Shown: positions 41,269 to 50,817 of the stretch, one piece after another
Numbering within the stretch: the first letter of the stretch is position 1
Layout: each line of letters opens with the position of its first letter
Source of the DNA: Odoribacter sp. AF15-53
GTDB taxonomy: Bacteria > Bacteroidota > Bacteroidia > Bacteroidales > Marinifilaceae
Length of the DNA stretch: 64,000 nucleotides
Reading direction: 5' to 3'
Assembly: GCF_003479425.1 (NCBI RefSeq)
Contig: NZ_QUHC01000001.1
Coordinates: 744,001-808,000 of the forward strand
Notes under the pieces: generated by a model
What the model saw: the letters and a program-made list of their open reading frames with translations, nothing else
Database searches by the model: none
Told to the model about the DNA's origin: nothing
Program-made: the position numbers and the translations under genes

Positions 41269-42696
41269 ATGAAAAAGATATTTGTAATAGCAATCACATT
41301 GATGGGATTTATATTTTCCGGTTGTAATGATTGGCTAGATGTGAATCCTCGTACGCAGGTCAGAAAAGATGTCTTGTTGGAAACTCAGAAAGGATTTCGG
41401 GACGTGCTTACCGGGGCTTATATCCGCCTGAAGAATACTAATCTTTACGGGGGCGAAATGATGTGGGGTGCGATCGAGTACCTGGGACAGCATTGGGTGA
41501 CTACAGCCGGGTACACGGACAATTATATTCAACAATATAATTACACGAATAGTTCGGTAAAAGACAGGTTTACTGCGATTTTCAAAACTTATTATCAGGC
41601 GATAGCCGACGTGAACGGTATTCTTGAAGTGATTGATGAAAAGAAGGGTATTTTTACGAAAGGAAATTATGAGTTGATTAAAGGAGAGGCGTTGGCCATA
41701 CGTGCTTTTTGTCATTTGGATGTGTTACGTCTTTTCGGCCCGATGCCTACGGGCGAGATCTCGGAGGATAAAATATTGCCTTACGTGAAAACCGTGACTA
41801 ACGAGGTGCATGATTACTCAACTTACGAGCAGTTCGTGGAGTTGTTGTTGGGTGATCTGAATGAGGCAGAACGTTTGTTGGGAGAGGTTGATCCGGTATT
41901 AAAGTATTCAATTGAGGATTTGAAGGACGAGACAACTTGCGAAGTGGAAGACGATTTCTGGATATGCCGTCAGGTCCGTATGAATTATTACGGCGTATTG
42001 GCTTTGAAAGCACGATTGTATTTTTGGACGCAGGATATGTCAAATGCGGCTCTTTACGCTAATAAAGTGATCGGGGCAAAGGATCCGAGCGGTAAGAAAA
42101 TGTGGACATTGGCAAACGGCGTGACCATGGAGAGTGGTGATTTGGCTTGTGCTTCGGAGAATATTTTAGGGTTGAGTGTATATGATTTAGGCACGAAGGC
42201 TACTAGTAATTTTAGTTTGACGGGGAATGGGAAATATGTGGACAATTTTCTATTCACATATTATGTGTTTCCCACGAACGAGAGTGCTGCAGATGTTCGG
42301 AAGACGAAACAATGGGTGTCAACGACGAAAAACGGGGAAGAAATTTATATTTGTAAAAAATATTATCAGCCGACAAATGAAGCGAAAAATGAGATCCCTC
42401 TCGTGCGTTTGACGGAAATGTACTTTATCGTGATGGAGGCAACTTCCTCGATGACAGAGGCAAATGGTTTATTTGGTGAATATGCTTCTGCAAGAGGTGT
42501 TAGTAGTGTAGATTTGGCAACAGACCGGGTGAATAAATTAAAGAAGGAGTTCAATAAAGAATTTTATGCTGAAGGACAAATGTTTTTCTTTTACAAGCGG
42601 ACAGGGGCAACTTCGTCTCTAAATTATATTCCGCTGAACCCCGAGTCTTATGTAGCACCTCTTCCCGAGCGAGAAATAGAGTATAACAACAAGTAA
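41269..42696 (+). CDS. SusD/RagB-family surface lipoprotein (module C)
   Basis: 475 residues, lipoprotein Cys19 (IFSGC) followed by NDWLDVNP. Helix region IKGEALAIRAFCHLDVLRLFG and the end EFYAEGQMFFFYKR are SusD marks. Starts 12 bases after SusC. Lid and substrate binder of the pair. Confidence 0.94.
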   Translation: MKKIFVIAITLMGFIFSGCNDWLDVNPRTQVRKDVLLETQKGFRDVLTGAYIRLKNTNLYGGEMMWGAIEYLGQHWVTTAGYTDNYIQQYNYTNSSVKDRFTAIFKTYYQAIADVNGILEVIDEKKGIFTKGNYELIKGEALAIRAFCHLDVLRLFGPMPTGEISEDKILPYVKTVTNEVHDYSTYEQFVELLLGDLNEAERLLGEVDPVLKYSIEDLKDETTCEVEDDFWICRQVRMNYYGVLALKARLYFWTQDMSNAALYANKVIGAKDPSGKKMWTLANGVTMESGDLACASENILGLSVYDLGTKATSNFSLTGNGKYVDNFLFTYYVFPTNESAADVRKTKQWVSTTKNGEEIYICKKYYQPTNEAKNEIPLVRLTEMYFIVMEATSSMTEANGLFGEYASARGVSSVDLATDRVNKLKKEFNKEFYAEGQMFFFYKRTGATSSLNYIPLNPESYVAPLPEREIEYNNK

Positions 42697-42706
42697 TTTG
42701 ATAGAT

Positions 42707-43531
42707 ATGAGAAGTATATATATATTGGCGATGTTACTTTTATCTGTGATAAGTTGTAGCGAGGCAGATCTGATGCTCTATGGTGATGAACCCAGGGTGT
42801 ATTTAGGTGGTTACACAAGAGCTGAATCCATGACATTTTATTATGATACGGATGATGTGGTACGGGACACGCTTTACGTGTACGTGGAAACTATGGGAGG
42901 ACCGAGAGATTATGATCGGGCGGTGAATTTTAAACAGGTAACAGTATGTGATGTCGAGTACACCGTGGAAAATGGAGTGAAAGTAGATTCAGTGGTGACA
43001 GAAAATCCTTATAATGCTGTTGCGGGTAAGCATTTTGTGGCTTTTGATAGCGAAGAGGCTAGAAAATTAATGGTTATTCCCGCGGGAGAAGTGAGTGCTA
43101 ATATTCCGATTATTCTTTTGAGAGATGTATCGTTGAAAGAAGAAATTTATTATTTGACGTTGCAATTGATTGAAAACGATGAATTTAAAATTGGAGGTGT
43201 AACGAAGGACGTGGAGTATGCAATTACGTTTGCTGATAAATTAATAAAACCGAATTTTTGGGATCTTCCTTATCAAGGATCGTATTATTTTGGAAAATAC
43301 AGTATGAGGAAGCATGAATTTATGATAGAAGTTGCAGGTGGAAAAATTGATGACGAGTGGTGGCGTTCTTTGTATGGGGCATCTTCCGTTACTGGATTGT
43401 TAGCGTATTACCAGAGTAAGTTTAAAACAGAACTGGATAAATACAATAGTGATCCCGAGAATATTGCAAATGGATTGGCTCCGATGCGAGAGATTGTGGG
43501 TGATCCGACAAGTAATTTGGTAACATTTTAA
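42707..43531 (+). CDS. DUF4843 lipoprotein (module C)
   Basis: 274 residues from ATG 42707; a TTG nine bases earlier is less likely. Lipoprotein Cys17 (SVISC), then a beta-rich region with DTLYVYVETMG, GKHFVAF and VIPAGEVSANIPIILLRD, the DUF4843 pattern also seen in the A, B and E copies, and a different, longer tail (~180-274). Same place between SusD and the PKD-like gene. Confidence 0.82.
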   Translation: MRSIYILAMLLLSVISCSEADLMLYGDEPRVYLGGYTRAESMTFYYDTDDVVRDTLYVYVETMGGPRDYDRAVNFKQVTVCDVEYTVENGVKVDSVVTENPYNAVAGKHFVAFDSEEARKLMVIPAGEVSANIPIILLRDVSLKEEIYYLTLQLIENDEFKIGGVTKDVEYAITFADKLIKPNFWDLPYQGSYYFGKYSMRKHEFMIEVAGGKIDDEWWRSLYGASSVTGLLAYYQSKFKTELDKYNSDPENIANGLAPMREIVGDPTSNLVTF

Positions 43532-43536
43532 TAAGC

Positions 43537-45048
43537 ATGGACATGAAAAAGATAAATAATATTGTTTGGTTATTTTTTATAAGTTTGTTTTTCGTGGCTT
43601 GTTTCGAGGATGATAACAAATATGATTATGCCGAATTAGATGGTGTTACGATTGAAGGTATTGCAGAGAAATACACTAAGGTATCTCGTCAAGATGTATT
43701 ATCCATCACGCCGACGGTTACATCGAAAGCGGACTTGGAGTACGTGTGGGAGCTTTGGACATCAGCTCGTCAGGACGGGATTATTTATCATCCGGATACG
43801 ATTGGATACGCAAAAGATTTGAATTATGAAATATGTGAAGAACCGGGTTCTTATTATTTGGTGTTAAACGTCAAGAATAAAGAAACGGGAGTGACAACAA
43901 TATTCCGGAGTACTTTGAACGTGGTGACAATTAATTCTACCGGTTGGTATTTGTTGAAAGATGAAGGTTCCACGGAAAAATATACCGATTATGATTTTAT
44001 CTATGATGGAGGGCGTATTGACAATTGGATCGCTTTTTACAATGATGGGAAAAAATTGAAAGGAGAGGCCGTAAAAAGTATTTTTACTTCTAAATATTCT
44101 GATGTCGCTTCCGGTGGGGGGTATAATTATGCTAGCGTGTTACTTCCACTTGCAAAAGAAGAAATTGTCGTGCTGGATCTTAGTAGTGGCAATATTAGAA
44201 AACCTTTTGAATCTTTATTTTTTGAATCTCTTGATGTTAAAAATTTTCAGGATATTTCAGTTCAAAATGATGGAGTTTCAATGAATTTGGTTAATAATAA
44301 TAGCGTTTATAGTATGAGTGCGACGAATGCAACCTCTTTCTTCGCTTTATACGGACAATACAGTTTTTCCAAGAGCTTGAACGGATTACAAGGACCCAAT
44401 TATTTTGATAATTTGAGTAAATCATTTGTTTATGTCGCTTATCAAAGAATTAACAGATATGTTGATGCTTCTACGGCACCGATTAGTTGCAATGATATGG
44501 AAGCCGATATGTTATGGGAAAGTGCTATTAATTTTCAAGCACAGTCACGCGGATGGATCTCATACGCTCTAATGAAAAAACATTCAACCTCCGACTATAT
44601 GTTAGTTAAGTTGAATTTGTCTACAGGGTGGGGAAATTCTAATCCAATTGTAAAAGTTGATATTATCCCTTCAACGCTTAATTTCGTAACGGCAGAAAAA
44701 AGAGCGGTAAATGCAGATTACGGGATTATTTATTTTGTAAAAGATCACAAGTTATATAAATATCTCATAGATAATCAACACGAGGAGGCTATTTTGGATC
44801 TTCCCGCCGGAGAGGAAGTAACTTGTATGCAGCATATTGCTTATCCGAATCAAATGTCATCGGATGTTTATGGAGCTCAAGTTAATTGTTTTGCCATTGC
44901 TACTTATGCCGACGGAAAGTATAAAGTTTGGTTACACGAGTTTGATGCCGGTAACCTGAAACCGTTGACTAAACCTACTTTTGAAGGAAACGGGCGTGTG
45001 GCGTGTATAAATTACGTGGAGAATAATACTTCTAATTTCTTATACTAA
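43537..45048 (+). CDS. PKD-like family surface lipoprotein (module C)
   Basis: 503 residues, lipoprotein Cys22 followed by FEDDN (acid surface-export signal). N-terminal PKD-like part (LEYVWELWTSARQ, GSYYLVLNVKNKETG), then STGWYLLKDEG and a long beta-rich region with DYGIIYFVKDHKLYKYLID and YKVWLHEFDAG repeats. More distant from the A/B copies, but equal in position and layout. Ends the operon, with a strong hairpin 52 bases later. Confidence 0.82.
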   Translation: MDMKKINNIVWLFFISLFFVACFEDDNKYDYAELDGVTIEGIAEKYTKVSRQDVLSITPTVTSKADLEYVWELWTSARQDGIIYHPDTIGYAKDLNYEICEEPGSYYLVLNVKNKETGVTTIFRSTLNVVTINSTGWYLLKDEGSTEKYTDYDFIYDGGRIDNWIAFYNDGKKLKGEAVKSIFTSKYSDVASGGGYNYASVLLPLAKEEIVVLDLSSGNIRKPFESLFFESLDVKNFQDISVQNDGVSMNLVNNNSVYSMSATNATSFFALYGQYSFSKSLNGLQGPNYFDNLSKSFVYVAYQRINRYVDASTAPISCNDMEADMLWESAINFQAQSRGWISYALMKKHSTSDYMLVKLNLSTGWGNSNPIVKVDIIPSTLNFVTAEKRAVNADYGIIYFVKDHKLYKYLIDNQHEEAILDLPAGEEVTCMQHIAYPNQMSSDVYGAQVNCFAIATYADGKYKVWLHEFDAGNLKPLTKPTFEGNGRVACINYVENNTSNFLY

Positions 45049-45100
45049 TAAATAATGTGATGTTATAATATTTAGTTTATAGATTGTTTGTAGAATGATA

Positions 45101-45134
45101 AAATGATACAGAAATTCTCATTTCTGTATCATTT
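45101..45134 (+). terminator. Strong terminator after module C
   Basis: AAATGATACAGAAAT (45101-45115) pairs perfectly with 45120-45134 around a 4-base loop (TCTC), followed by TT and an AT-rich stretch. It also separates module C from the convergent sigma gene. Confidence 0.85.
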
Positions 45135-45205
45135 TTATTGTTATGCATTAGGAAAATTATGGGGTAGGGTACTCTGTATAATGTTGGAAATATGTTAAAG
45201 TAAAC

Positions 45206-45760
45206 TTAGATATCCCTTTCAGAAGTTAGGATGGTTAATAATAGCCAAGCCTTATAACTATTCAGTGATTCCCGAAGTACTTTATAAGCGTTCTTTTTTA
45301 AAGTTTTGACCGTGTTGACTGAAACGTTAAGCGTTGCGGCAATTTCGTTATTGTCCTTTCCGTCAAGACCGACAAGAATGATTTCCCGGGTTTGTGGGGG
45401 AAGTTTATCAATGGCCTCGTATAAAATGCGTAATGTCTCCTGATAGGTAATTTCTTCAAAGAAGAATTGTTGCTCTTCCGCTTCATCAAGCGGAAATGAA
45501 CGGGCGTATTCGTGTTCAATCTTTAAATGTTTCAGATGATCAAGGCAAAGGTTACGAGCCGTGATGTACACGAATGATTTTGCTTTCTCGATGACATCAA
45601 AGTTTTCCCGTTTCTCGTATAATTTGATAAATGCATCCTGAGTAATATCGTGGGCAATGGCTTCGTCACCCGTGTATTTTCGTGTGAATTGAAATACCGG
45701 TTCGAAATATTTTTCGAAAAAGGATTTAAAATCCTGTCTGTTTGTCAGTACACTAGCCAC
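45206..45760 (-). CDS. ECF RNA polymerase sigma factor (module D), divergent from its fecR
   Basis: 184 residues from the GTG at 45760. The frame is open to a TTG at 45781, but that codon lies inside a -7 promoter box, so a start further in is likelier. Region 2 ~5-75 (FFEKYFEPVFQFTRKYT, HDITQDAFIKLYEKR), region 4 ~115-170 (LPPQTREIILVGLDGKDNNE, IAATLNVSVNTVKTLKKNA). It is read away from the fecR-susC operon it probably serves, unlike the other modules where sigma and fecR are in line. Confidence 0.88.
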   Translation of the reverse strand: MASVLTNRQDFKSFFEKYFEPVFQFTRKYTGDEAIAHDITQDAFIKLYEKRENFDVIEKAKSFVYITARNLCLDHLKHLKIEHEYARSFPLDEAEEQQFFFEEITYQETLRILYEAIDKLPPQTREIILVGLDGKDNNEIAATLNVSVNTVKTLKKNAYKVLRESLNSYKAWLLLTILTSERDI

Positions 45761-45778
45761 TTGTCTGTATTTATACCG

Positions 45779-45786
45779 CAAAAATA
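45779..45786 (-). promoter_or_regulatory. -7 box for the module D sigma gene
   Basis: On the minus strand TATTTTTG (45786-45779). The -33 place 19 bases upstream reads AATG, a poor match. Transcription would begin close to 45772, leaving a very short leader before a GTG at 45760. Confidence 0.45.
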
Positions 45787-45863
45787 TGATTTTTTTTTAT
45801 CCTCTCATTCACCCACTCCGGAAAGTTAGTCGTTATAGGGGTGAATTTAGGAAAATATAGGAT

Positions 45864-47018
45864 ATGGATGCAGATTTAAAAGAGCGTTATCGGATGGCCG
45901 AGTTGATCGCGGGGAAGATTGCTGGAATTCTTTCGGACGAAGAGATTACTTTGCTGGAAAAGTGGCGGCAGGCTTCTCCCGGGCACGAAAAAGAATACGA
46001 GCGAATTATTCAGCGATTAAAAACAGATTTACGAGATACTCATCGTTTAGATAGAGGGCGTGAATGGGAGTTATTTGAAAATAAATTACCCCGTAAACGC
46101 AGGATTCTGCGGGCGTGGTATGCTGTGGCGGCGGCAGTTCTTGTTGCTATGGTGACGATCGTTGTATTTCGAACGGAAAAAGTAGAACCGGCAACGCCTT
46201 TGGCCGAAACGGTAAGTAAGGGAATGAAAGAACGTAAGGCTATATTAATTTTAGGAAACGGGGAGAGAATAAATATCTCGGATTCTACTCTAAATGTACT
46301 TGTCGAGACCGGGGGAACCGAGGTGTTCGCTTCGGGTGATATTATAAAATATAACAGGAAAGATACGATGAACCTTTCTACCGTGGAATATAACACGTTA
46401 GTAATTCCTCGTGGGGGGGAGTACGAGTTGGAATTGGCAGATGGAACCAGAGTATGGCTTAATTCCGAGTCGAAATTGATTTATCCAGTACGGTTCTCCG
46501 GTGATATTCGGGAAGTTCAGATGGAAGGAGAAATTTGTTTTCAGGTGGCGAAAAATGAAAAACAGCCTTTTATCGTGAAAACCAAAGACGTGGCGGTAAA
46601 GGTTTTGGGAACTTTATTCAATATGGAGGCTTATTCTGATACACGAGGTGTTGTTACCACGCTGGTTGAGGGACGGATTAACGTGTCGAACGGGCAAGGT
46701 GAACGTGTTGTAGAACCGGGCCAACAGGTAGTCGCTACTGGAGATGAGTTAGTTGTTACGGAAGTGGATGCCGAACAATTTATCAGTTGGACACGGGGAA
46801 TATGTTTTTTCAACGAGGCTTCTCTGGAAGAAATCATGGAAAAACTTGGTCGTTGGTATGATATGGAGGTGTTTTTTGTATCCCCGTCATTGAAAGAAGC
46901 TCATTTTTCTTTAGAGATCAAGCGGTATGATAATATAGCTGATGTCTTGGGGAAAATAGAGAAAACGGGACGCATGAAATTTAAAGTGAACGGGCGTACG
47001 GTAATGGTTGAAGAATGA
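45864..47018 (+). CDS. FecR-family anti-sigma factor (module D)
   Basis: 384 residues: cytoplasmic part ~1-84, membrane segment ~85-102 (WYAVAAAVLVAMVTIVVF), FecR domain (LVIPRGGEYELELADGTRVWLNSES; MEGEICFQV; LGTLFNMEAYSD) and C-terminal DUF4974-like part (SLEEIMEKLGRWYDMEVFF). It starts 103 bases from the divergent sigma gene and leads the SusC operon. Confidence 0.92.
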   Translation: MDADLKERYRMAELIAGKIAGILSDEEITLLEKWRQASPGHEKEYERIIQRLKTDLRDTHRLDRGREWELFENKLPRKRRILRAWYAVAAAVLVAMVTIVVFRTEKVEPATPLAETVSKGMKERKAILILGNGERINISDSTLNVLVETGGTEVFASGDIIKYNRKDTMNLSTVEYNTLVIPRGGEYELELADGTRVWLNSESKLIYPVRFSGDIREVQMEGEICFQVAKNEKQPFIVKTKDVAVKVLGTLFNMEAYSDTRGVVTTLVEGRINVSNGQGERVVEPGQQVVATGDELVVTEVDAEQFISWTRGICFFNEASLEEIMEKLGRWYDMEVFFVSPSLKEAHFSLEIKRYDNIADVLGKIEKTGRMKFKVNGRTVMVEE

Positions 47019-47021
47019 AAA

Positions 47022-47060
47022 CAAAAAGCAGAATATACTGGCATATATCCCGCTTTTGTC
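47022..47060 (+). promoter_or_regulatory. Leader hairpin before SusC D
   Basis: ACAAAAAGC (47022-47030) pairs with GCTTTTGT (47053-47060) with one bulged A, and holds an inner ATATA/ATATA element. It starts 3 bases after the fecR stop, the same place as the hairpins of modules E and F. Confidence 0.4.
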
Positions 47061-47121
47061 ATCTATAATCAACTCCATGCAGATGGAATCAATTATTATT
47101 TTTAACGTTATCAACAAAAGT

Positions 47122-50100
47122 ATGAAAAAAAATCTTAGGAACGGTAATTTCTTTCCGAGAAAATTGCCACGAAAGTCTATTATTATGAAGACGCTATTGT
47201 TATGGTTGTTTTTAGTGAGTCTGAATGTTTCTTCGGTGTATTCGCAACAGCAGAAAAGGATGGATATATCCATGAAAAAAGCTACTTTAGTGGAGGTATT
47301 TGGCGAGATTCGCCGGGTGTGTGGTTACTCGTTCGTGTATGACAGTGATGCTATTAAAACGGTCAAACCGATTTCGATAGACCTGAAGAATGCGACGGTT
47401 GGAGAAATTCTTGATAAATGTTTTGCAGGGACTTCATTTGTTTATCTGATGGAGGATAATGTGGTTATTATCAAGCAACAGAAAGTTTCTGAAATAAGAG
47501 GACAACAGACCGCTAAGCAGGTTGTTGGATGGGTAACGGATGAAAAGAAAATGCCGTTGCCGGGAGTTACCGTAATCGTAAAAGGGTTGACTTTAGGCTC
47601 GGCCACGGACATGAACGGTAAATACACGCTGTTTTTGCCTGATATAGACAAGGTTTCTTTGTTATATTCGTTTATCGGCATGGAGACTGTGGAAATGAAG
47701 TACACGGGACAAGACACGATTAACGTGGTCATGAAAGAAGAACATTCCGAGTTGTCGGAGGTGGTCGTGACCGGATACCAGACGATTGATCGTAGAAAAA
47801 ATACGAGTGCTGTTCAGTCAATTGATATGGATCGGATTAAGGTGCCGGGAGTGCAGACCGTGGATCAGTTGCTGGAGTCTCACGTGCCGGGAATGATTTT
47901 TATGCAGAATTCCGGACAGGTGGGAGCGGCTCCGAAATTAAGGATTCGGGGGACTTCAACTATTCTTGGTAATCAGGAACCCGTGTGGGTATTGGATGGT
48001 ATCGTGTTACGCGATCCGGTGAATGTAAGTCCGACTTTAATAAATAATCTGGATTTTGTGAATCTGGTGGGAAATGCTATTTCCGGGATTAACCCGGAAG
48101 ATATCGAGCGTATTGATATTTTGAAAGATGCTTCCGCCACGGCGTTATACGGGGCTAAAGCGGCTAACGGGGTGATAAATATTACAACCAAGAAAGGAAA
48201 AACCGGGCCTCCTTCCGTGACGTATAGTCTGAATGGCAAGTTTACGGCAAGACCCCGCTATTCGGATAAAAGCATTTATTTGATGAATTCTAAAGAGCGT
48301 GTCGCGTATTCACGGGAAATAATAGAGAAAGGATTGTCATACCCGACAATTAATAATTGGGTTGGTTATGAAGGAGCCCTTGAAAAGTATAATAGTGGGA
48401 TTTACAACTACCAGCAATTTACGGATGAGGTTTCAAGATTGGAAACTGTAAATACCGATTGGTTCGATCTGATCACGGAAGATGTATTTTCTAATAGCCA
48501 CACGCTGAGTCTGTCGGGGGGGAGCACGAATATTCGTTATTATGCTTCTTTGGGATACTCTAACGAAAAAGGGGTAATTAAAGGAGAAAAGAATGATCGT
48601 TATTCCTCCAGTTTGAATATTAATGGAAATTTCAATAAATTTTCGTTTTCCTTCGGGATGTTGGCCAATAAAGGAGTGCGGGAATACGTGAACAGTGAGG
48701 TGAATATACTGGATTATGCATATAATACTTCTCGTGCCATTCCGGCGTTTAATGAAGATGGAAGTTATTATTTTTACAATGTGGAGGGAACGACGGCCGC
48801 GAGTCACCAACGATCTTTGGCTTTTAATGCTTTACACGAGATGGAGAATTACCGGGATGAGTATAATAATTCCGGGATTACTTTGAATATGAATTTGAAT
48901 TATCGCTTTAATGATTGGTTGAAAACGCAGTTTATATTTTCTTACAGTATCAATAATACGATGCAGGAAACGTTTGTTGATGAGAATTCTTATTACGCGG
49001 CTAATCTGCGGGGAACGAATTACGGGGTTGTGTTGACTCCCGATCAGAAGGCTACCAGTTTGTTACCCGTGGGAGGGGAATATCGGGAGGATTATACCCG
49101 GAACGATAATTACACGACTCGTTTGCAGTTTGATTTCACGAAATTTCTGGATAGCGAGCAGAAACACTTGATTAATGCTGCCGTGGGTTTCGAATTGGCT
49201 TCTTCTAAATATGACGGGAAGCGGCAAGTACATCGCGGGTATTTGCCGGAGCGAGGTAAGATGATCGCAACTTTGGATCCTAACGTGTATCCTTCTTTCG
49301 CATCTTGGTCGTTGAACGAGAAAGATGCGAGAGGTGTGATTTCAGATAATGTTCAAAACGAGATGTCTGCTTACCTGACGTTGACATACACGTTAAATAA
49401 TGCTTATTCGTTTAATTTTAATACACGTGCGGATGCTTCAAACAAGTTCGGGGATCGCAGTAACGAGAAAATATTGCCGGTGTGGTCGGTTTCTGCCAGT
49501 TGGGATATGAAAGCGAATATTTTACGCAATGTGAATTGGGTGAATGGTTTGTCCGTGAGAGCTTCTTTCGGTTACCAGGGAAACATGCTGAGTAACCAGA
49601 CTCCCGAATTGATTATCAAGAAAGGGAATATGAATGATTATTTCGGGGAATACGAATCGAATATAGAACATTATCCCAATCCTAACTTGCGTTGGGAGAA
49701 GACTGGGGCATTGAACGGATCTGTGGATTTTGCCCTTTTTAATAACCGTATTCGTGGAACGTTCTCTTATTTTTACAAAAAGACCAAGGATGCTTTTTTG
49801 AGCAAGACCGTGGCTGATATTAACGGCGTGGAATCTTACGTGATAAATTCCGGTACTGTTGAGAACAAAGGCTTCGAGATTAGTTTTAATTTTACACCTT
49901 TAAAGGCCGGAGCGGAAGTGGGTGGTTTCCGCTGGGATATCGACCCGCAGTTGGGCCAAGTGCTGAACACGTTGTTAACAAAAGCGGTTAATAATGATAG
50001 TTTCGAGAAGGAACAGGACGAGATTTTTTATACCAATTATTTGGATGGTACGGCGTTAATCAAAGGCGAGCCGTTGAATACGTTTTTTTCTTACAGATTC

Positions 50101-50805
50101 AAGGGACTTTCTCCGGAGGACGGGAGACCGATGTTTTATAACGTGGAACAAGAGCACGAGCAAGAGTATTTGAAGATGGATCGCGAGGAGGTATTCCGCC
50201 GGGTGATGAAAGTGTCCGGTACGCGAGTTCCCGTTTTACAAGGAGGGGTGTCGAACACTTTTTCCTATAAACGTATGTCATTAAGTTTTAATTTCTCTTA
50301 TTCTTTCGGTTCGAAAATCCGGTTGATGCAATTATACGGATCTAACAGTAACGGGACAACGGTTGCTCCTCTTCCGGAACGGAACGTGCGTCGGGAGTTC
50401 GTGAAACGTTGGCAGCGTCCGGGGGATGAAGAGCACACGAACATACCGGGATTGTTGTCGAACGCGGCATATTCTGCTACCTTGCGTCCGTGGTGGAAGA
50501 CGGGGAATAATAATTCGATTAATTTTGCAGATAATATATGGCAGATGTATGATAATTCGGATATCCGGACAGTGAGCGGCAATTATCTGAAGTTGCAATC
50601 TTTCGTATTTAATTACACGTTACCGGAAGAGTTTTGTAAGAAGCTTTTGTTGAGGTCGGCCTATATCGGGATTTCAGGAAGCAATTTATTCACGATTTGC
50701 AGTTCAAAATTAAAGGGGCAGGATCCCTCGCAGTCGGGGACAACAAATAAGTTGAATTTGTCGATTCGTCCCTCGTATTCCGTTAATTTAGGTGTTACGT
50801 TTTAA
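47122..50805 (+). CDS. SusC/RagA-family TonB-linked transporter with STN domain (module D)
   Basis: 1227 residues from ATG 47122; the frame is open to 47008 but overlaps fecR and the leader. Signal region (TLLLWLFLVSLNVSSVYSQ), STN (~35-105, ATLVEVFGEIRRVCGYSFVY), carboxypeptidase-like domain (~120-205, GWVTDEKKMPLPGVTVIVKG), plug (SEVVVTGYQTIDRRKNTSAV; LRIRGTSTI; PVWVLDGIVL; ATALYGAKAANGVINI) and barrel ending GVTF. The longest SusC here. Its partner genes differ: no DUF4843/PKD, but a thioredoxin-like protein. Confidence 0.95.
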   Translation: MKKNLRNGNFFPRKLPRKSIIMKTLLLWLFLVSLNVSSVYSQQQKRMDISMKKATLVEVFGEIRRVCGYSFVYDSDAIKTVKPISIDLKNATVGEILDKCFAGTSFVYLMEDNVVIIKQQKVSEIRGQQTAKQVVGWVTDEKKMPLPGVTVIVKGLTLGSATDMNGKYTLFLPDIDKVSLLYSFIGMETVEMKYTGQDTINVVMKEEHSELSEVVVTGYQTIDRRKNTSAVQSIDMDRIKVPGVQTVDQLLESHVPGMIFMQNSGQVGAAPKLRIRGTSTILGNQEPVWVLDGIVLRDPVNVSPTLINNLDFVNLVGNAISGINPEDIERIDILKDASATALYGAKAANGVINITTKKGKTGPPSVTYSLNGKFTARPRYSDKSIYLMNSKERVAYSREIIEKGLSYPTINNWVGYEGALEKYNSGIYNYQQFTDEVSRLETVNTDWFDLITEDVFSNSHTLSLSGGSTNIRYYASLGYSNEKGVIKGEKNDRYSSSLNINGNFNKFSFSFGMLANKGVREYVNSEVNILDYAYNTSRAIPAFNEDGSYYFYNVEGTTAASHQRSLAFNALHEMENYRDEYNNSGITLNMNLNYRFNDWLKTQFIFSYSINNTMQETFVDENSYYAANLRGTNYGVVLTPDQKATSLLPVGGEYREDYTRNDNYTTRLQFDFTKFLDSEQKHLINAAVGFELASSKYDGKRQVHRGYLPERGKMIATLDPNVYPSFASWSLNEKDARGVISDNVQNEMSAYLTLTYTLNNAYSFNFNTRADASNKFGDRSNEKILPVWSVSASWDMKANILRNVNWVNGLSVRASFGYQGNMLSNQTPELIIKKGNMNDYFGEYESNIEHYPNPNLRWEKTGALNGSVDFALFNNRIRGTFSYFYKKTKDAFLSKTVADINGVESYVINSGTVENKGFEISFNFTPLKAGAEVGGFRWDIDPQLGQVLNTLLTKAVNNDSFEKEQDEIFYTNYLDGTALIKGEPLNTFFSYRFKGLSPEDGRPMFYNVEQEHEQEYLKMDREEVFRRVMKVSGTRVPVLQGGVSNTFSYKRMSLSFNFSYSFGSKIRLMQLYGSNSNGTTVAPLPERNVRREFVKRWQRPGDEEHTNIPGLLSNAAYSATLRPWWKTGNNNSINFADNIWQMYDNSDIRTVSGNYLKLQSFVFNYTLPEEFCKKLLLRSAYIGISGSNLFTICSSKLKGQDPSQSGTTNKLNLSIRPSYSVNLGVTF

Positions 50806-50817
50806 TGGTTAGATGTT

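Noticed and set aside
47008..47121. N-terminal extension of SusC D overlapping fecR
   Set aside because: It covers the end of fecR and the leader hairpin; the ATG at 47122 leads into a proper signal peptide.
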